64,000 nt of DNA from CADEGL01 sp050180485 (GTDB lineage Bacteria > Pseudomonadota > Alphaproteobacteria > CADEGL01): contig JBFXED010000005.1 of the NCBI GenBank assembly GCA_050180485.1, positions 62,001 to 126,000 on the forward strand, written 5' to 3'. Below, piece after piece: positions 8,083 through 16,971 of the stretch (position 1 is its first letter; each line of letters opens with the position of its first letter). The translations under genes and the position numbers were made by a program. The notes under the pieces are model-generated. The model was not told where the DNA came from. It did not search any database and saw only the letters and a program-made list of their open reading frames with translations.

Positions 8083-8217
8083 ATGGGCCGCCGGATCGCC
8101 CTGCTCAAGCCCGCCAACGACAATGCGATTCCTTACGGAACGCGCATGCGCATCATCACGGCGGCCGTCGCCGCCCTGGCCGGTCTCGGCGGGCTTCTGC
8201 TGCTCTATTTCGGCTGA
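8083..8217 (+). CDS. Possible 44-residue single-pass membrane peptide
   Basis: The short frame begins MGRRIALLKPANDNAIPYG and ends in a hydrophobic run of about 20 residues (ITAAVAALAGLGGLLLLYFG), preceded by arginines (TRMR) that would favour an N-inside topology. It lies in the gap between gltA (+) and gloA (-), ending seven bases before the gloA stop. The PANDN segment recalls small alphaproteobacterial proteins, but this comes from memory. There is no good ribosome binding site. It could be a chance frame in GC-rich DNA. Confidence 0.35.
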   Translation: MGRRIALLKPANDNAIPYGTRMRIITAAVAALAGLGGLLLLYFG

Positions 8218-8224
8218 TCCACGC

Positions 8225-8629
8225 TCAGCGCTGGATCAACTCGATCTTGTAGCCGTCGGGATCCTCGACGAAGGCGATCACCGTCGAGCCGTGCTTCATC
8301 GGCCCCGCGGGACGGGTGATCTTCACGCCCGCCGCGCCCAACTCCGCGCAGGCCTTGTAGGCGTCGGGTACACCGATGGCCATGTGCCCGAATCCTTCCC
8401 CCAACGGATAAGGTTCCTTCCGCCCCCAATTGTGGGTCAACTCGATGACCGCCTGGCTGGCTTCATCGCCATAGCCGACGAAAGCCAGGGTGAACTCGCC
8501 GCCCGGATAGTCGTTCTTCCGCAGCAGCTTCATGCCCAGAAGCTTGACGTAAAAATTCAATGACGCATCGAGGTCGCGCACGCGAATCATCGTATGCAAC
8601 AGGCGGTAAGGCGCGGTTGCCGTGCTCAT
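8225..8629 (-). CDS. gloA: Lactoylglutathione lyase (glyoxalase I)
   Basis: Converts the methylglyoxal-glutathione hemithioacetal to S-lactoylglutathione. The 134-residue VOC-fold protein has all four expected metal ligands: His in LLHTMIRV, Glu in VIELTHNWG, His in GFGHMAIGV and Glu in GYKIELIQR. The segment PMKHGSTVIAFVEDPDGY is typical of bacterial nickel-type GloA. It is the last gene of the long lpx run, and its ATG overlaps the lpxB stop by four bases (ATGA), implying translational coupling. In many relatives lpxB is followed directly by gltA, so gloA looks like a local addition. Confidence 0.95.
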   Translation of the reverse strand: MSTATAPYRLLHTMIRVRDLDASLNFYVKLLGMKLLRKNDYPGGEFTLAFVGYGDEASQAVIELTHNWGRKEPYPLGEGFGHMAIGVPDAYKACAELGAAGVKITRPAGPMKHGSTVIAFVEDPDGYKIELIQR

Positions 8630-9813
8630 CTTGCTCCTCCGTCAACGGTACGACCGATCGCGGCCAAGACGGCACGTGCCGCACGCCGAGACGGTGGCGG
8701 ATCATCGCCACCCAATTGGTCTAGCGCCAGGGAAACCTCCTTCACCTGGCTTAACCGTGCGGCAGGATCGGCCAGCAGGGTGCCGACCGACTCGGCGATC
8801 AAATCCGCCCGGCAACGATCCTGAATAAACTCCGGTATGACCGCGCGGTCCAAGATGATGTTCGCCAACGTCGCATACCGCACCTTCAACAAGCGGCGCG
8901 CCACGGCCGCGGAGATTGGATGAACGCGGTAGGCGATCACGGTGGGCAACCTGGCAATCGCCAGCTCCAACGAAACCGTGCCGGATGCCGCCATGGCCGC
9001 GGTGCCGGCCGCGAATGCGCCGTACTTCTCGGCCGCGCCTTCCACCACCAAAGCGGGCACGGGCCAAGCCGCCGCCGCGCGCTTCACGTCGTTCGCAACC
9101 GTTTCGACCGTCGGGATGACGGCGCGCAGGCCGGGAAACCGCGACCGCAGTCGCGCCAGGACATCGGCAAAGACAGGCAGAAGCGCGCGGATCTCCGACC
9201 GGCGGCTGCCGGGCAGCACGACAAGTAACGGTGCATCCGCCGGAATGTCGTGGCGTGCGCGGAAGCCGGCACCATCGCCCCGGTCCGCCCCCTCTTCCAA
9301 CACCGGGTGGCCGACAAAATCGCACGGCAAACCGACCGCGTCGAAATACGGCGGCTCGAACGGCAGCAGAACCAGCAGCCGGTCCAGAAACTGCGCGATT
9401 TTGCGGGCCCGGCCCGGACGCCACGCCCACACGGTAGGGGCCACATAGTGAATACGCTTAGTCGATCCTGCGCCGAGCTGCTTTTGGACGCGAAACGAAA
9501 AGCCCGGCGAATCGATGGTCACCACCGCATCGGGACGCGCCGCCCTAATAGCGGCCACCGTCTCCGCGATCCGGGCTTTCACCACTTTGATCTTGGGAAG
9601 CACTTCGGCCAGACCGAAGAGCGTCAGATCGGACATGGGGAACAAGCTGGCCAATCCTTCGGCCTGCATCCGCGCGCCGCCGATGCCGGCGAACCGCACG
9701 GCGCCTCCCGTCTCGCGTTTTAGGGCGGCCATCAAACGCGCACCGATGGCATCGCCCGACGGCTCGCCCGCCACCACGAAAATGAGCGGCGGACCGGCAG
9801 GCGTCGACGTCAT
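8626..9813 (-). CDS. lpxB: Lipid-A-disaccharide synthase
   Basis: Joins UDP-2,3-diacylglucosamine to lipid X to form the lipid A disaccharide at the inner membrane. The 395-residue GT19 glycosyltransferase opens with FVVAGEPSGDAIGARL, the diagnostic N-terminal motif. It continues with MSDLTLFGLAEVLP and the nucleotide-sugar region YVAPTVWAWRPGRA and VVLPGSRRSEI. Later conserved elements include GTVSLELA and PEFIQD. It overlaps lpxI by four bases upstream and gloA by four downstream, so all three are probably co-translated. The family assignment is unambiguous. Confidence 0.98.
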   Translation of the reverse strand: MTSTPAGPPLIFVVAGEPSGDAIGARLMAALKRETGGAVRFAGIGGARMQAEGLASLFPMSDLTLFGLAEVLPKIKVVKARIAETVAAIRAARPDAVVTIDSPGFSFRVQKQLGAGSTKRIHYVAPTVWAWRPGRARKIAQFLDRLLVLLPFEPPYFDAVGLPCDFVGHPVLEEGADRGDGAGFRARHDIPADAPLLVVLPGSRRSEIRALLPVFADVLARLRSRFPGLRAVIPTVETVANDVKRAAAAWPVPALVVEGAAEKYGAFAAGTAAMAASGTVSLELAIARLPTVIAYRVHPISAAVARRLLKVRYATLANIILDRAVIPEFIQDRCRADLIAESVGTLLADPAARLSQVKEVSLALDQLGGDDPPPSRRAARAVLAAIGRTVDGGAR

Positions 9814-10628
9814 TCCTGGCCTTCGATGCCGATGATGAAAAGACCGGCTATGTCAGCCGCCCTGGTCACGGCTGCCCGGTCGAGCACCAAGGAACGGCCG
9901 GCCTCGACCGCGATGCCGCGCAATCCCGCCGCCGCGGCGGCCGAGACCGTGGATACACCGATGGTCGGCAGGTCGACGCGCCTTTCCTGCCCAGGCTTCG
10001 AGACTTTAACCAGGACGCCACCAGGCCCTTCGCGCCGCAACCCGGCACAGCGCGCGAGCAGCGCGTCAGTACCTTCGATGGCCTCGACGCCGAGTACCAA
10101 TCCCTGCTGCACCACGACCGCCTGCCCGACATCGATTTGTCCAAGCGCCCGTGCCACGCGCGTTCCGCGTTCGATATCGGCGCGCGCTTGGTCGTCCGGC
10201 GCGTGCTTGGTATAGAGCCCCGGCGGAGCGATCAACTCGGCAAGCACTTCGTCCGGCCCCACGACCTTGAATCCCTCGCTTTCGATTTCCCGCACCACCG
10301 AGGATAGCAACCCATCGTCGCCGAGCGCCTTGATGCCGACCTTGGCGAAAAACCGGGTCGCGCGAAGATCGGGCCGTAACTCGGCCAGAGACGGGCGAGT
10401 GATTCGGCCCGCCATCACTAAATCCTGGACGCCGTTCTCGCGCAGAAGCTTGAATGCCGTACCCGCCGCGCCCAAGCGGCACCAGCCATGGGCCACCCCC
10501 TCGACCAGCGAGGCTTCGGTCTGCCCTTCGAAAGCCAAGACGAAGACAGCTCGGCCCGACGCGCGGCAAGCGGCAATCAACCGAGCCGGCAACTCGCCCT
10601 TGCCGGCGAGAATGCCGAGCGTGCGCAC
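9810..10628 (-). CDS. lpxI: UDP-2,3-diacylglucosamine pyrophosphatase LpxI
   Basis: Hydrolyses UDP-2,3-diacylglucosamine to lipid X, replacing LpxH in alphaproteobacteria (DUF1009 family). The start GTG 10628 is chosen because it yields the typical N-terminus (V/M)RTLGILAGKGELP, 272 residues, and overlaps the lpxA stop by one base (TAGTG). The longer frame to 10658 would run inside lpxA. Conserved features include MAGRITRPSL, LGDDGLLSSVVREIE and a C-terminal VDLPTIGVSTV region followed by GIAVEAGRSL. Its place between lpxA and lpxB is the standard alphaproteobacterial order. Confidence 0.95.
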   Translation of the reverse strand: MRTLGILAGKGELPARLIAACRASGRAVFVLAFEGQTEASLVEGVAHGWCRLGAAGTAFKLLRENGVQDLVMAGRITRPSLAELRPDLRATRFFAKVGIKALGDDGLLSSVVREIESEGFKVVGPDEVLAELIAPPGLYTKHAPDDQARADIERGTRVARALGQIDVGQAVVVQQGLVLGVEAIEGTDALLARCAGLRREGPGGVLVKVSKPGQERRVDLPTIGVSTVSAAAAAGLRGIAVEAGRSLVLDRAAVTRAADIAGLFIIGIEGQE

Positions 10629-11428
10629 TAGTCCGCTTGCCCGACCTTGGGCTGGCACACGGCCCGTTGCGACGAACCGCGGACGAACTGGACGATGTCC
10701 ATGACGCCTTCGTTATCGCGATAAATGGATTCCACGTCTTCGACGCGCTCGGACATCGTGCCTTCCTGCGCGAACAGTAAGCGATAGGCGGTACGCAGGA
10801 CGTGGATATCGTCGCGTGAAAAGCCCCGCCGTTTCATTCCAACGATATTGAGGCCCGAAAGATGCGCCCGGTCACCCATGGCGGAGCCATAGGGGATGAT
10901 GTCGTTCTCGACGCCGGACATGCCGCCGATCATGGCATGCGGGCCAATGCGCACGAACTGGTGCACCGCGGACAGACCGCCCAGAATGGCGAAGTCACCG
11001 ACCTGAACATGCCCGCCCAAAGTGGCGTTGTTCGCCATAATGACGTTGTTGCCAATAATACAATCGTGCGCCACGTGAGCACCAACCATGAACAGGCAAT
11101 TGTCACCAACACGGGTGACCATCCCGCCGCCCTCGGTGCCCGGGTTCATCGTCACGTGTTCCCGGATCACGTTATTGGTGCCAATGATGAGCTCGGACGG
11201 CTCGCCCTTGTACTTCAAATCCTGGGGGGGATGCCCGATGGACGCGAAAGGGTAGATGCGCGTCCCGGCGCCGATCTTCGTGCGACCCGCCACGACAACG
11301 TGTGAGACGAGAGCGACCTGATCTCCCAATTCGACGTCGGGACCGACGACACAATAGGGCCCGATGGTGACTTCCCGGCCCAGGCGCGCTCCCTTTTCAA
11401 CGATGGCGGTCGGATGGACGTCAGTCAT
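10628..11428 (-). CDS. lpxA: UDP-N-acetylglucosamine O-acyltransferase LpxA
   Basis: First enzyme of lipid A synthesis: adds a hydroxyacyl chain from acyl carrier protein to UDP-GlcNAc. The 266-residue protein is a left-handed beta helix of hexapeptide repeats (such as VTIGPYCVVG, TKIGAGTRI and CIIGNNVIMAN). The catalytic His is residue 121 in AHVAHDC, and the HVTMNPGTEGGG segment is diagnostic. The C-terminal helical domain begins after GLNIVGMKRRGFS. It overlaps fabZ by eight bases upstream and lpxI by one base downstream, so the group is tightly coupled. Confidence 0.98.
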   Translation of the reverse strand: MTDVHPTAIVEKGARLGREVTIGPYCVVGPDVELGDQVALVSHVVVAGRTKIGAGTRIYPFASIGHPPQDLKYKGEPSELIIGTNNVIREHVTMNPGTEGGGMVTRVGDNCLFMVGAHVAHDCIIGNNVIMANNATLGGHVQVGDFAILGGLSAVHQFVRIGPHAMIGGMSGVENDIIPYGSAMGDRAHLSGLNIVGMKRRGFSRDDIHVLRTAYRLLFAQEGTMSERVEDVESIYRDNEGVMDIVQFVRGSSQRAVCQPKVGQAD

Positions 11429-11894
11429 CCAAAATCATCGCCGAATACGTGGCCTCGGCCACAAGCACGCCATCGCTTTTCACCTCGGCGATGAAACGCC
11501 AGACGTTGCCGCGGTTACGGTCCTTTCTGACGTGGATCATGAGCGTCTGGCCAGGAAACACGGGCTTCCGGAAGCGCGCATTGTCCACCGACATGAAATA
11601 GACCAGCTTCCCTTCCGCATCGGGGCCCAGCGTGTGAACGACCAGGACGGCCGCCGTCTGCGCCATGGCCTCGACGATCAGGACGCCGGGCATGACTGGG
11701 CGCTGCGGGAAATGCCCTTGGAAATAAGGTTCGTTGTATGAGACCTGCTTGACGCCGATGGCGCTGACATTCGAGATCACGTCGACGACGCGGTCGATCA
11801 TGAGAAATGGGTAGCGGTGCGGGATCATTTCCATGATCCGCGTGATGTCGATCTCGATTCCCGTCGCCGCCTCGCGCGGGCTCACGTCGTTCAC
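11421..11894 (-). CDS. fabZ: 3-hydroxyacyl-[acyl-carrier-protein] dehydratase FabZ
   Basis: Dehydrates 3-hydroxyacyl-ACP in fatty acid elongation and competes with LpxA for hydroxyacyl-ACP. The longest frame (to 12191) would lie inside lpxD and is rejected. GTG 11894 starts one base after the lpxD stop and has an AAAGG element eight bases upstream, giving 157 residues. GTG 11885 is an alternative. The hot-dog fold motif is complete: MIPHRYPFLMIDRV, His61 in YFQGHFPQRPVMPGV and Glu75 in VEAMAQ. The product length is normal for the family. Confidence 0.96.
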   Translation of the reverse strand: MNDVSPREAATGIEIDITRIMEMIPHRYPFLMIDRVVDVISNVSAIGVKQVSYNEPYFQGHFPQRPVMPGVLIVEAMAQTAAVLVVHTLGPDAEGKLVYFMSVDNARFRKPVFPGQTLMIHVRKDRNRGNVWRFIAEVKSDGVLVAEATYSAMILDD

Positions 11895-11895
11895 G

Positions 11896-12918
11896 TCACT
11901 TACCTTTCCCTTTGGCCAACCGCTGAACCGCCGCCACCTCGCGGAAAAACTGGCGGACGGGAACCCCCGGGCTGCCCGCGACAGTTTCTCCAGCCGGAAT
12001 ATCCCGGAAGATGCCCGCTTGCGCGCCGATCCGCGCGCCCTTGCCGATCGTGAGGTGCCCGACCAAGCCAGCCTGCCCGCCCAACATCGCGTAATCCTCG
12101 ATCCGCGTGCTGCCGGACACCCCAACCTGGCCTGCGAGGATACAGCCTTTTCCGATGCGCACGTTGTGCCCGATCTGGACCAAATTATCAATCATCGTGC
12201 CCCGCCCGATGACCGTATCCGGCCCGGCGCCCCGGTCAATCGTGGTATTGGCGCCGATCTCGACATCGTCCTCGATCACCACGCGGCCGAGTTGCGGAAC
12301 CTTGGTCACGCCCTCGGCCGATACCGCGAAACCGAACCCGGCTTGCCCGATCCGAGCGCCGGGAAAGATGGTGACACGCGCGCCCACGATGCAGTGGCTC
12401 AACGACGCGCAAGCCCCCACCGTGCAGGCCTCGCCCAATTCGATCGCCTCCCCCAACACGACGTTCGGACCGATATGGCAGCCACGTCCGAGTACGGCCC
12501 GGGCCGCAATAACCACGCCGGCTTCGATCACGCAGCCTTCCCCCAACTGGGCACTGGGATCTATGACCGCGGACGGATGCCTGAACGCGACCGCCTTGAC
12601 CGGCGGATAGAAAGCCTGGGCGGCCAGCGCGTAGCTGCGATAGGGATACTGAGAGAAGAGCAGCGCCACGCCCGCGGGCGCTCGATCCTTGTGCTCGGCG
12701 GCAACGATGCACGCGCCTGCTTGGGTGCGCGCGAACGCATCGACATACAGTTTGTTGTCCAGGAAGCTCAGATGCTCGCCGCCGGCAGCCTCTAAGGGCG
12801 CCACGTCCGTGATGACGCGCTCGGCCAATCTAGGATCGGCCAGTTCGGCTTTGGCGATCGTCGCGATCTGACCAACCGTGAATGGGCCTTTAACCTTGAA
12901 AAAGCGCGCGTCGGCCAT
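11896..12918 (-). CDS. lpxD: UDP-3-O-acylglucosamine N-acyltransferase LpxD
   Basis: Adds the second hydroxyacyl chain (N-linked) in lipid A synthesis. The 340-residue protein has a uridine-binding N-terminal domain (about 1-100, with FLDNKLYVDAF). Hexapeptide beta-helix repeats follow, and the catalytic His lies in IGHNVRIGKGC. A short Lys-rich tail ends AKGKGK. ATG 12918 is preferred; a TTG three codons earlier (12927) is possible. It sits between skp and fabZ, the classic envelope gene order. Confidence 0.96.
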   Translation of the reverse strand: MADARFFKVKGPFTVGQIATIAKAELADPRLAERVITDVAPLEAAGGEHLSFLDNKLYVDAFARTQAGACIVAAEHKDRAPAGVALLFSQYPYRSYALAAQAFYPPVKAVAFRHPSAVIDPSAQLGEGCVIEAGVVIAARAVLGRGCHIGPNVVLGEAIELGEACTVGACASLSHCIVGARVTIFPGARIGQAGFGFAVSAEGVTKVPQLGRVVIEDDVEIGANTTIDRGAGPDTVIGRGTMIDNLVQIGHNVRIGKGCILAGQVGVSGSTRIEDYAMLGGQAGLVGHLTIGKGARIGAQAGIFRDIPAGETVAGSPGVPVRQFFREVAAVQRLAKGKGK

Positions 12919-12932
12919 GTTCGCCAATCAGA

Positions 12933-13493
12933 CTATTGGTTGGCGACGGCCACTTTGACGGACGGTAATTTCTGATTAAGGCGCTTCAGTGTTTCCTGCG
13001 TGATGTCCATGTCTTTTGAAACATCCACCACCATTGAACGCGGCAGGACGACGTTGACGCCCGATTCGCGCATCTGCGCCTGTACGACGTCCATCAACGC
13101 ATCCTGAATCTGCTTCATGGACGCGCCGTAGGCGTCGTCGAGCTGCTTCTTGCGCTTCTGGACCAACTCGCCAAGCGCGGTGACCTTCTTCTGAAACTCC
13201 TGAGCCTGCTGCTGGAAAGCTTCCTGGGAGAGGACCGCCTTTTTCTGCGCCAGGTCCTGATCGGCTTGTCGCAGGGCGCTTTCCTGAGCGCCGATCTCGG
13301 TCTGGAACTGCTGCTGGAATTTCTCCATCTGGCTCCGCACACCAGCCGCGGCGGTCGAGTCGCGCATGATGAGGGCGACGTCGAGCACCGCGATCTGGGG
13401 CGCAGGCACCTTTGTTGGAGCCGCATGGGCAACGCCGAATGCGCCCAAAAGGAACGCGGCGGCGGCGAACGAAACGAGCTTGCGCATGATCAT
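12933..13493 (-). CDS. skp: Periplasmic chaperone Skp/OmpH
   Basis: Holds unfolded outer-membrane proteins in the periplasm for the BAM complex. The protein is about 186 residues: a signal peptide ending GVAHA, a beta segment (QIAVLDVALIMRDS), then a long Gln/Lys-rich coiled coil (about 50-140) forming the tentacles. The C-terminal strand is GVNVVLPRSMVVDVS. ATG 13493 follows the bamA stop by two bases; ATG 13487 two codons later is equally plausible, and no strong ribosome binding site distinguishes them. Its place between bamA and lpxD supports the assignment. Confidence 0.93.
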   Translation of the reverse strand: MIMRKLVSFAAAAFLLGAFGVAHAAPTKVPAPQIAVLDVALIMRDSTAAAGVRSQMEKFQQQFQTEIGAQESALRQADQDLAQKKAVLSQEAFQQQAQEFQKKVTALGELVQKRKKQLDDAYGASMKQIQDALMDVVQAQMRESGVNVVLPRSMVVDVSKDMDITQETLKRLNQKLPSVKVAVANQ

Positions 13494-13495
13494 GA

Positions 13496-15793
13496 TCAAA
13501 ACTTTGTCCCAAAGCTGAGGCGAATGTTTTCCGTCTTGTCGAAGTCCTGTTTAAGGATGGCCTTCGCGAAGTCAACACGAATCGGACCGAAGGGAGAGCG
13601 CCAACCAATGCCCACGCCTATCGAAGCGCGAATAGCTGGGTCGTTATAAGTATACGCATCCCATTGCGTAAGGTCGCCAGCGCCGACGCTACCAAAGTCC
13701 GAGAACAGCTTGCCGAGGATACCGAACTCTTTCGGCAAGCCGATCGGGAAGCTGAGTTCCGCCGTGCCGGCATAGAACCACGTGCCGCCCAGCGCGTCGC
13801 TGGACGCGATGTCGCGCGGGCCGACACCCGCAACCGCAAAGCCTCGCAGGTTGTCGCCGCCCAGGAAGTAGCGATTCAGCAGCCGAATCGTATTGTCGTT
13901 CAGCGTCTCGATGACACCCGCCTCGCCGGTTAGACTGGCAACCCATTCGTCGGCGATGGGGTAATAATTGCCCGCCTCGACACGACCTCGGACGAACTCC
14001 TGGCTTCCCGGCCCGGCGATGTCGGCGCCGATCTTGAAGAAGTAGCCATCCGTTGGGTCGAGCCGGTTGTCACGCTGATCGTAAAGCAGATCCTGCCCGA
14101 ATTCGTTCAAGAACACGCTGCCCGCCTGTTCCTGAATGAAGGTCGCGGCATTGGAGTTGATGTTGTTGATATCCTGTTCCTGGATGGTCAAGTGAAGCTG
14201 CTGGCTCCACGGTTCCACGATTTCATAGCCCATGCGGATCTTGCCGCCGGTGTCCTTTTCATTGAACGAACTTTGCGATTCGCGGTCGCGCGTGATGCGG
14301 AACAAGTCCAAGCCCGCCGATAGATTGCGGTCCAGGAAATAAGGCTCGAAAATGCCCAGGTCGATTTCGCTCGTCCGTTGGGACAAGAGGAACATCGCTC
14401 GGACTTCCTGCCCGCTTCCCAGGAAGTTTTTCTCTTTCAAACCCAAGCTACCGATCGCGCCTTCCGTCGTCGAGAAGCCAGCGCCCAACGACAATTCACC
14501 AGTCGACTTTTCCTTCACTTGCACATCGACGACGGTCTTATCCGGAGCCGACCCCGGCGCGTTAGTCACGTCGACCGTCTCGAAGAAGTTCAAGTTCCGC
14601 AGCCGCTGCTGCGAACGTCGCATCTTGGCGGTGTTGAAAGCGTCGCCTTCAACGATCTGGAACTCACGCCGGATGACTTTGTCCATCGTGCGCGTGTTGC
14701 CGGAAATGTTGATGCGCTCGACGAACACACGCGGTCCCTCGCGCACGTCGAACGTCACGGAAATCATTTTCTTTTCACGATCGCGCGTGACCATCGGCCG
14801 CACGTCGACGAAGGCATAGCCCAACGTGCCGACATAATCGGTGATGGCATTCACCGTCGCCTCGACTTGATCGGCGTTATACCAATCGCCGTCGTGCATC
14901 ACGACCAACGCCTTAAGGCGCTCGGCTTCCAAGTTGCGTAGCGTCGACGTCAAGTCGACCTTGCCGAATTTATAGCGATCGCCCTCTTCCACCGTGAAGG
15001 TGACGTAAAACCCCTCCTTTTCCGGCGCCAATTCGGCGACGGCCGATACAACGCGGAAGTCAGCGTAACCGTTCGCGAGGTAAAATCGCCGAAGAAGTTC
15101 CTTGTCGTAGTTGATGCGGTCCGGATCGTAGGTGTCGTCCGAACTCAAAAGCCGCCACCAAGCGGATTCGACCGTCTGCGTGACCGAACGCAAGCGCGAG
15201 CTGCCGAAGACCTTGTTGCCGATGAAGGTGATCCGTTCGATCGCCGTCACCTTGCCTTCGTTGATCTCGAAAACGAGGTCCACGCGGTTTTGCGGCAACG
15301 GAATGACCTTAGGCTCCACCGTGGCCGCGAAACGGCCGCTTCGGCGGTATAGATCGAGGATACGTTTCACGTCGTTTTGGACCCGTGTCCGGGTATAGAC
15401 GACGCGCGGACGAAGCTGGACTTCTTGGTTCAGAGTCTCGTCCGATATCTTGTCGTTACCTTCAAAGGCGATGCGATTGATGATCGGGTTTTCAACCACG
15501 CGGATCACGAGAGCGTTGCCCTCCCGCCGCAGAGTCACGTCAGCAAACAAGCCGGTGTCGAACAACGCCTTCAAGGACTTGTCCATCCGGACAGGGTCGA
15601 AAGGGTCGCCCTGCTTCAAGACTAGGTATGAGGCGATACTCTCGCTCTCTATACGTTGATTCCCTTCGATCCGAATTTCACCAATGACCGCTCCGGCGCT
15701 GGGCTGCGCCTGGGCGCGCGCCGGGCGCCCGTGCGCCATCCAGGCGCACAGGAGCGTCATGGCGAGGAGGAGTACTCCTACGGCGCGCGACAA
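13496..15793 (-). CDS. bamA: Outer membrane protein assembly factor BamA
   Basis: Core of the BAM complex that inserts beta-barrels into the outer membrane. The long frame to 16225 would run inside rseP, so a later start is needed. TTG 15793 has a GGGGG ribosome binding site at good spacing and gives 765 residues with a signal peptide ending RPARAQA. ATG 15760 inside the same signal peptide is the alternative. Five POTRA domains follow (the first begins GEIRIEGNQRIE), then the Omp85 barrel with the YFLGGDNLRGF segment. The last residue is Phe (LSFGTKF), the usual barrel-end signal. Confidence 0.95.
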   Translation of the reverse strand: MSRAVGVLLLAMTLLCAWMAHGRPARAQAQPSAGAVIGEIRIEGNQRIESESIASYLVLKQGDPFDPVRMDKSLKALFDTGLFADVTLRREGNALVIRVVENPIINRIAFEGNDKISDETLNQEVQLRPRVVYTRTRVQNDVKRILDLYRRSGRFAATVEPKVIPLPQNRVDLVFEINEGKVTAIERITFIGNKVFGSSRLRSVTQTVESAWWRLLSSDDTYDPDRINYDKELLRRFYLANGYADFRVVSAVAELAPEKEGFYVTFTVEEGDRYKFGKVDLTSTLRNLEAERLKALVVMHDGDWYNADQVEATVNAITDYVGTLGYAFVDVRPMVTRDREKKMISVTFDVREGPRVFVERINISGNTRTMDKVIRREFQIVEGDAFNTAKMRRSQQRLRNLNFFETVDVTNAPGSAPDKTVVDVQVKEKSTGELSLGAGFSTTEGAIGSLGLKEKNFLGSGQEVRAMFLLSQRTSEIDLGIFEPYFLDRNLSAGLDLFRITRDRESQSSFNEKDTGGKIRMGYEIVEPWSQQLHLTIQEQDINNINSNAATFIQEQAGSVFLNEFGQDLLYDQRDNRLDPTDGYFFKIGADIAGPGSQEFVRGRVEAGNYYPIADEWVASLTGEAGVIETLNDNTIRLLNRYFLGGDNLRGFAVAGVGPRDIASSDALGGTWFYAGTAELSFPIGLPKEFGILGKLFSDFGSVGAGDLTQWDAYTYNDPAIRASIGVGIGWRSPFGPIRVDFAKAILKQDFDKTENIRLSFGTKF

Positions 15794-15819
15794 GTCGGTC
15801 CCCCTGAGGGCTGTCCAGG

Positions 15820-16968
15820 TCAGATCACAAGTCCCTGGATGAATTGCACCACACGCAAGTGGACCAGGTCGTTCCACGTCGCGAATACGAACAAAAGCAA
15901 TACCAGGGCTAGGCCCAGACGGAAACCGTATTCCTGGGCCCGCGCCCCAAGCGGTCGCCCGCGCATAGCCTCCGCAGCATAGAACAAAAGGTGTCCGCCA
16001 TCCAGCATGGGAACCGGCAGCAAATTGATCAGCCCGAGATGGACGGAGAGGATCGCGGCGAAGGTCAGGGCAACCAGGAAGCCACCCTCGGCCATCTCTC
16101 CTGTCATCCAGGCGATCCGAAGAGGCCCGCCCACCTCCTTGGTGCTGCGGACGCCCGAGAACATTTGGCCGATGGCCTTTCCGGCCACCTCCACCTGGTT
16201 CCAGGATGCCACCATCGCCCGCCACACCGCCGTCGCGGGGTCGTGGCGAACGTAGGCAAGTCCCCGGCTCTGCACGCCAAGACGGCCAAGTTGGAAGCTG
16301 TTGCCGAGCTTGTCACGCTCGGCCACCACGGCGGGATGGGCCTCAAGTGCGACCTCTTGCCCATCCCGCAAGACGACGATTTTGAGCGGGGCGCCAAGCC
16401 CGATTTGGACGGTCTGCCGGATGTCCTCGAAACGCCGTACGTCGCTACCGTTGATGCTGACGATACGGTCGCCTGGCTTGATGCCGGCCGCCGCGGCCGC
16501 GCTTCCCGGCTCGACCGCGCCAATATCGGGCGGTGTATAGGGTTCGCCTTCCGCCATGAACAGGCCGGCGAACACGACGATCGCGAACAAAATATTGGCT
16601 GCCGGGCCGGCGGCCACGATGGCGGCGCGCTGGCCGACCGACTTTTCGGCGAAGGCGACCTTGCGATCCTCTGGCGACATCGCGGCCACGGCCGCGTCGT
16701 CGGGCATGCTGGCCGCGTTCCGGTCGCCGAACATCTTCACGTAACCGCCCAGCGGAACCAGGCTGAACTTCCAGCGCGTGCCGTGTCGATCATTGAACCC
16801 AAAAACCTCCGGCCCGAAACCGATCGAGAAAATCTCGACCCGCACGCCGTTCCAACGCGCGACAAGGTAGTGGCCGGACTCATGAACGAAGACGAGAACC
16901 GTCAAAAGGATGAGGAACGGCACGACATAGCCGCCCACACCCGAACCAAAGCTGGCAAGAAAATCCAT
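15820..16968 (-). CDS. rseP: Site-2 membrane metalloprotease RseP
   Basis: An intramembrane zinc protease that cleaves anti-sigma factors and leftover signal peptides. The 382-residue protein has the zinc motif HESGH (His29, Glu30, His33) in the first membrane helix and a PDZ domain at about 130-220 (GDRIVSINGSDVRRF). The second catalytic motif LLPVPMLDGGHL lies in a C-terminal helix. It sits three bases from dxr and 26 bases from bamA in the conserved cdsA-dxr-rseP-bamA order. The target anti-sigma factor is not in the window. Confidence 0.96.
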   Translation of the reverse strand: MDFLASFGSGVGGYVVPFLILLTVLVFVHESGHYLVARWNGVRVEIFSIGFGPEVFGFNDRHGTRWKFSLVPLGGYVKMFGDRNAASMPDDAAVAAMSPEDRKVAFAEKSVGQRAAIVAAGPAANILFAIVVFAGLFMAEGEPYTPPDIGAVEPGSAAAAAGIKPGDRIVSINGSDVRRFEDIRQTVQIGLGAPLKIVVLRDGQEVALEAHPAVVAERDKLGNSFQLGRLGVQSRGLAYVRHDPATAVWRAMVASWNQVEVAGKAIGQMFSGVRSTKEVGGPLRIAWMTGEMAEGGFLVALTFAAILSVHLGLINLLPVPMLDGGHLLFYAAEAMRGRPLGARAQEYGFRLGLALVLLLFVFATWNDLVHLRVVQFIQGLVI

Positions 16969-16971
16969 GGC

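Noticed and set aside
11895..12191. N-terminal extension of FabZ
   Set aside because: It overlaps lpxD, is Arg/Ser-rich and unlike any FabZ.
15794..16225. 144-residue N-terminal extension of BamA
   Set aside because: It lies inside rseP in another frame, and a signal peptide begins only after the proposed TTG at 15793.
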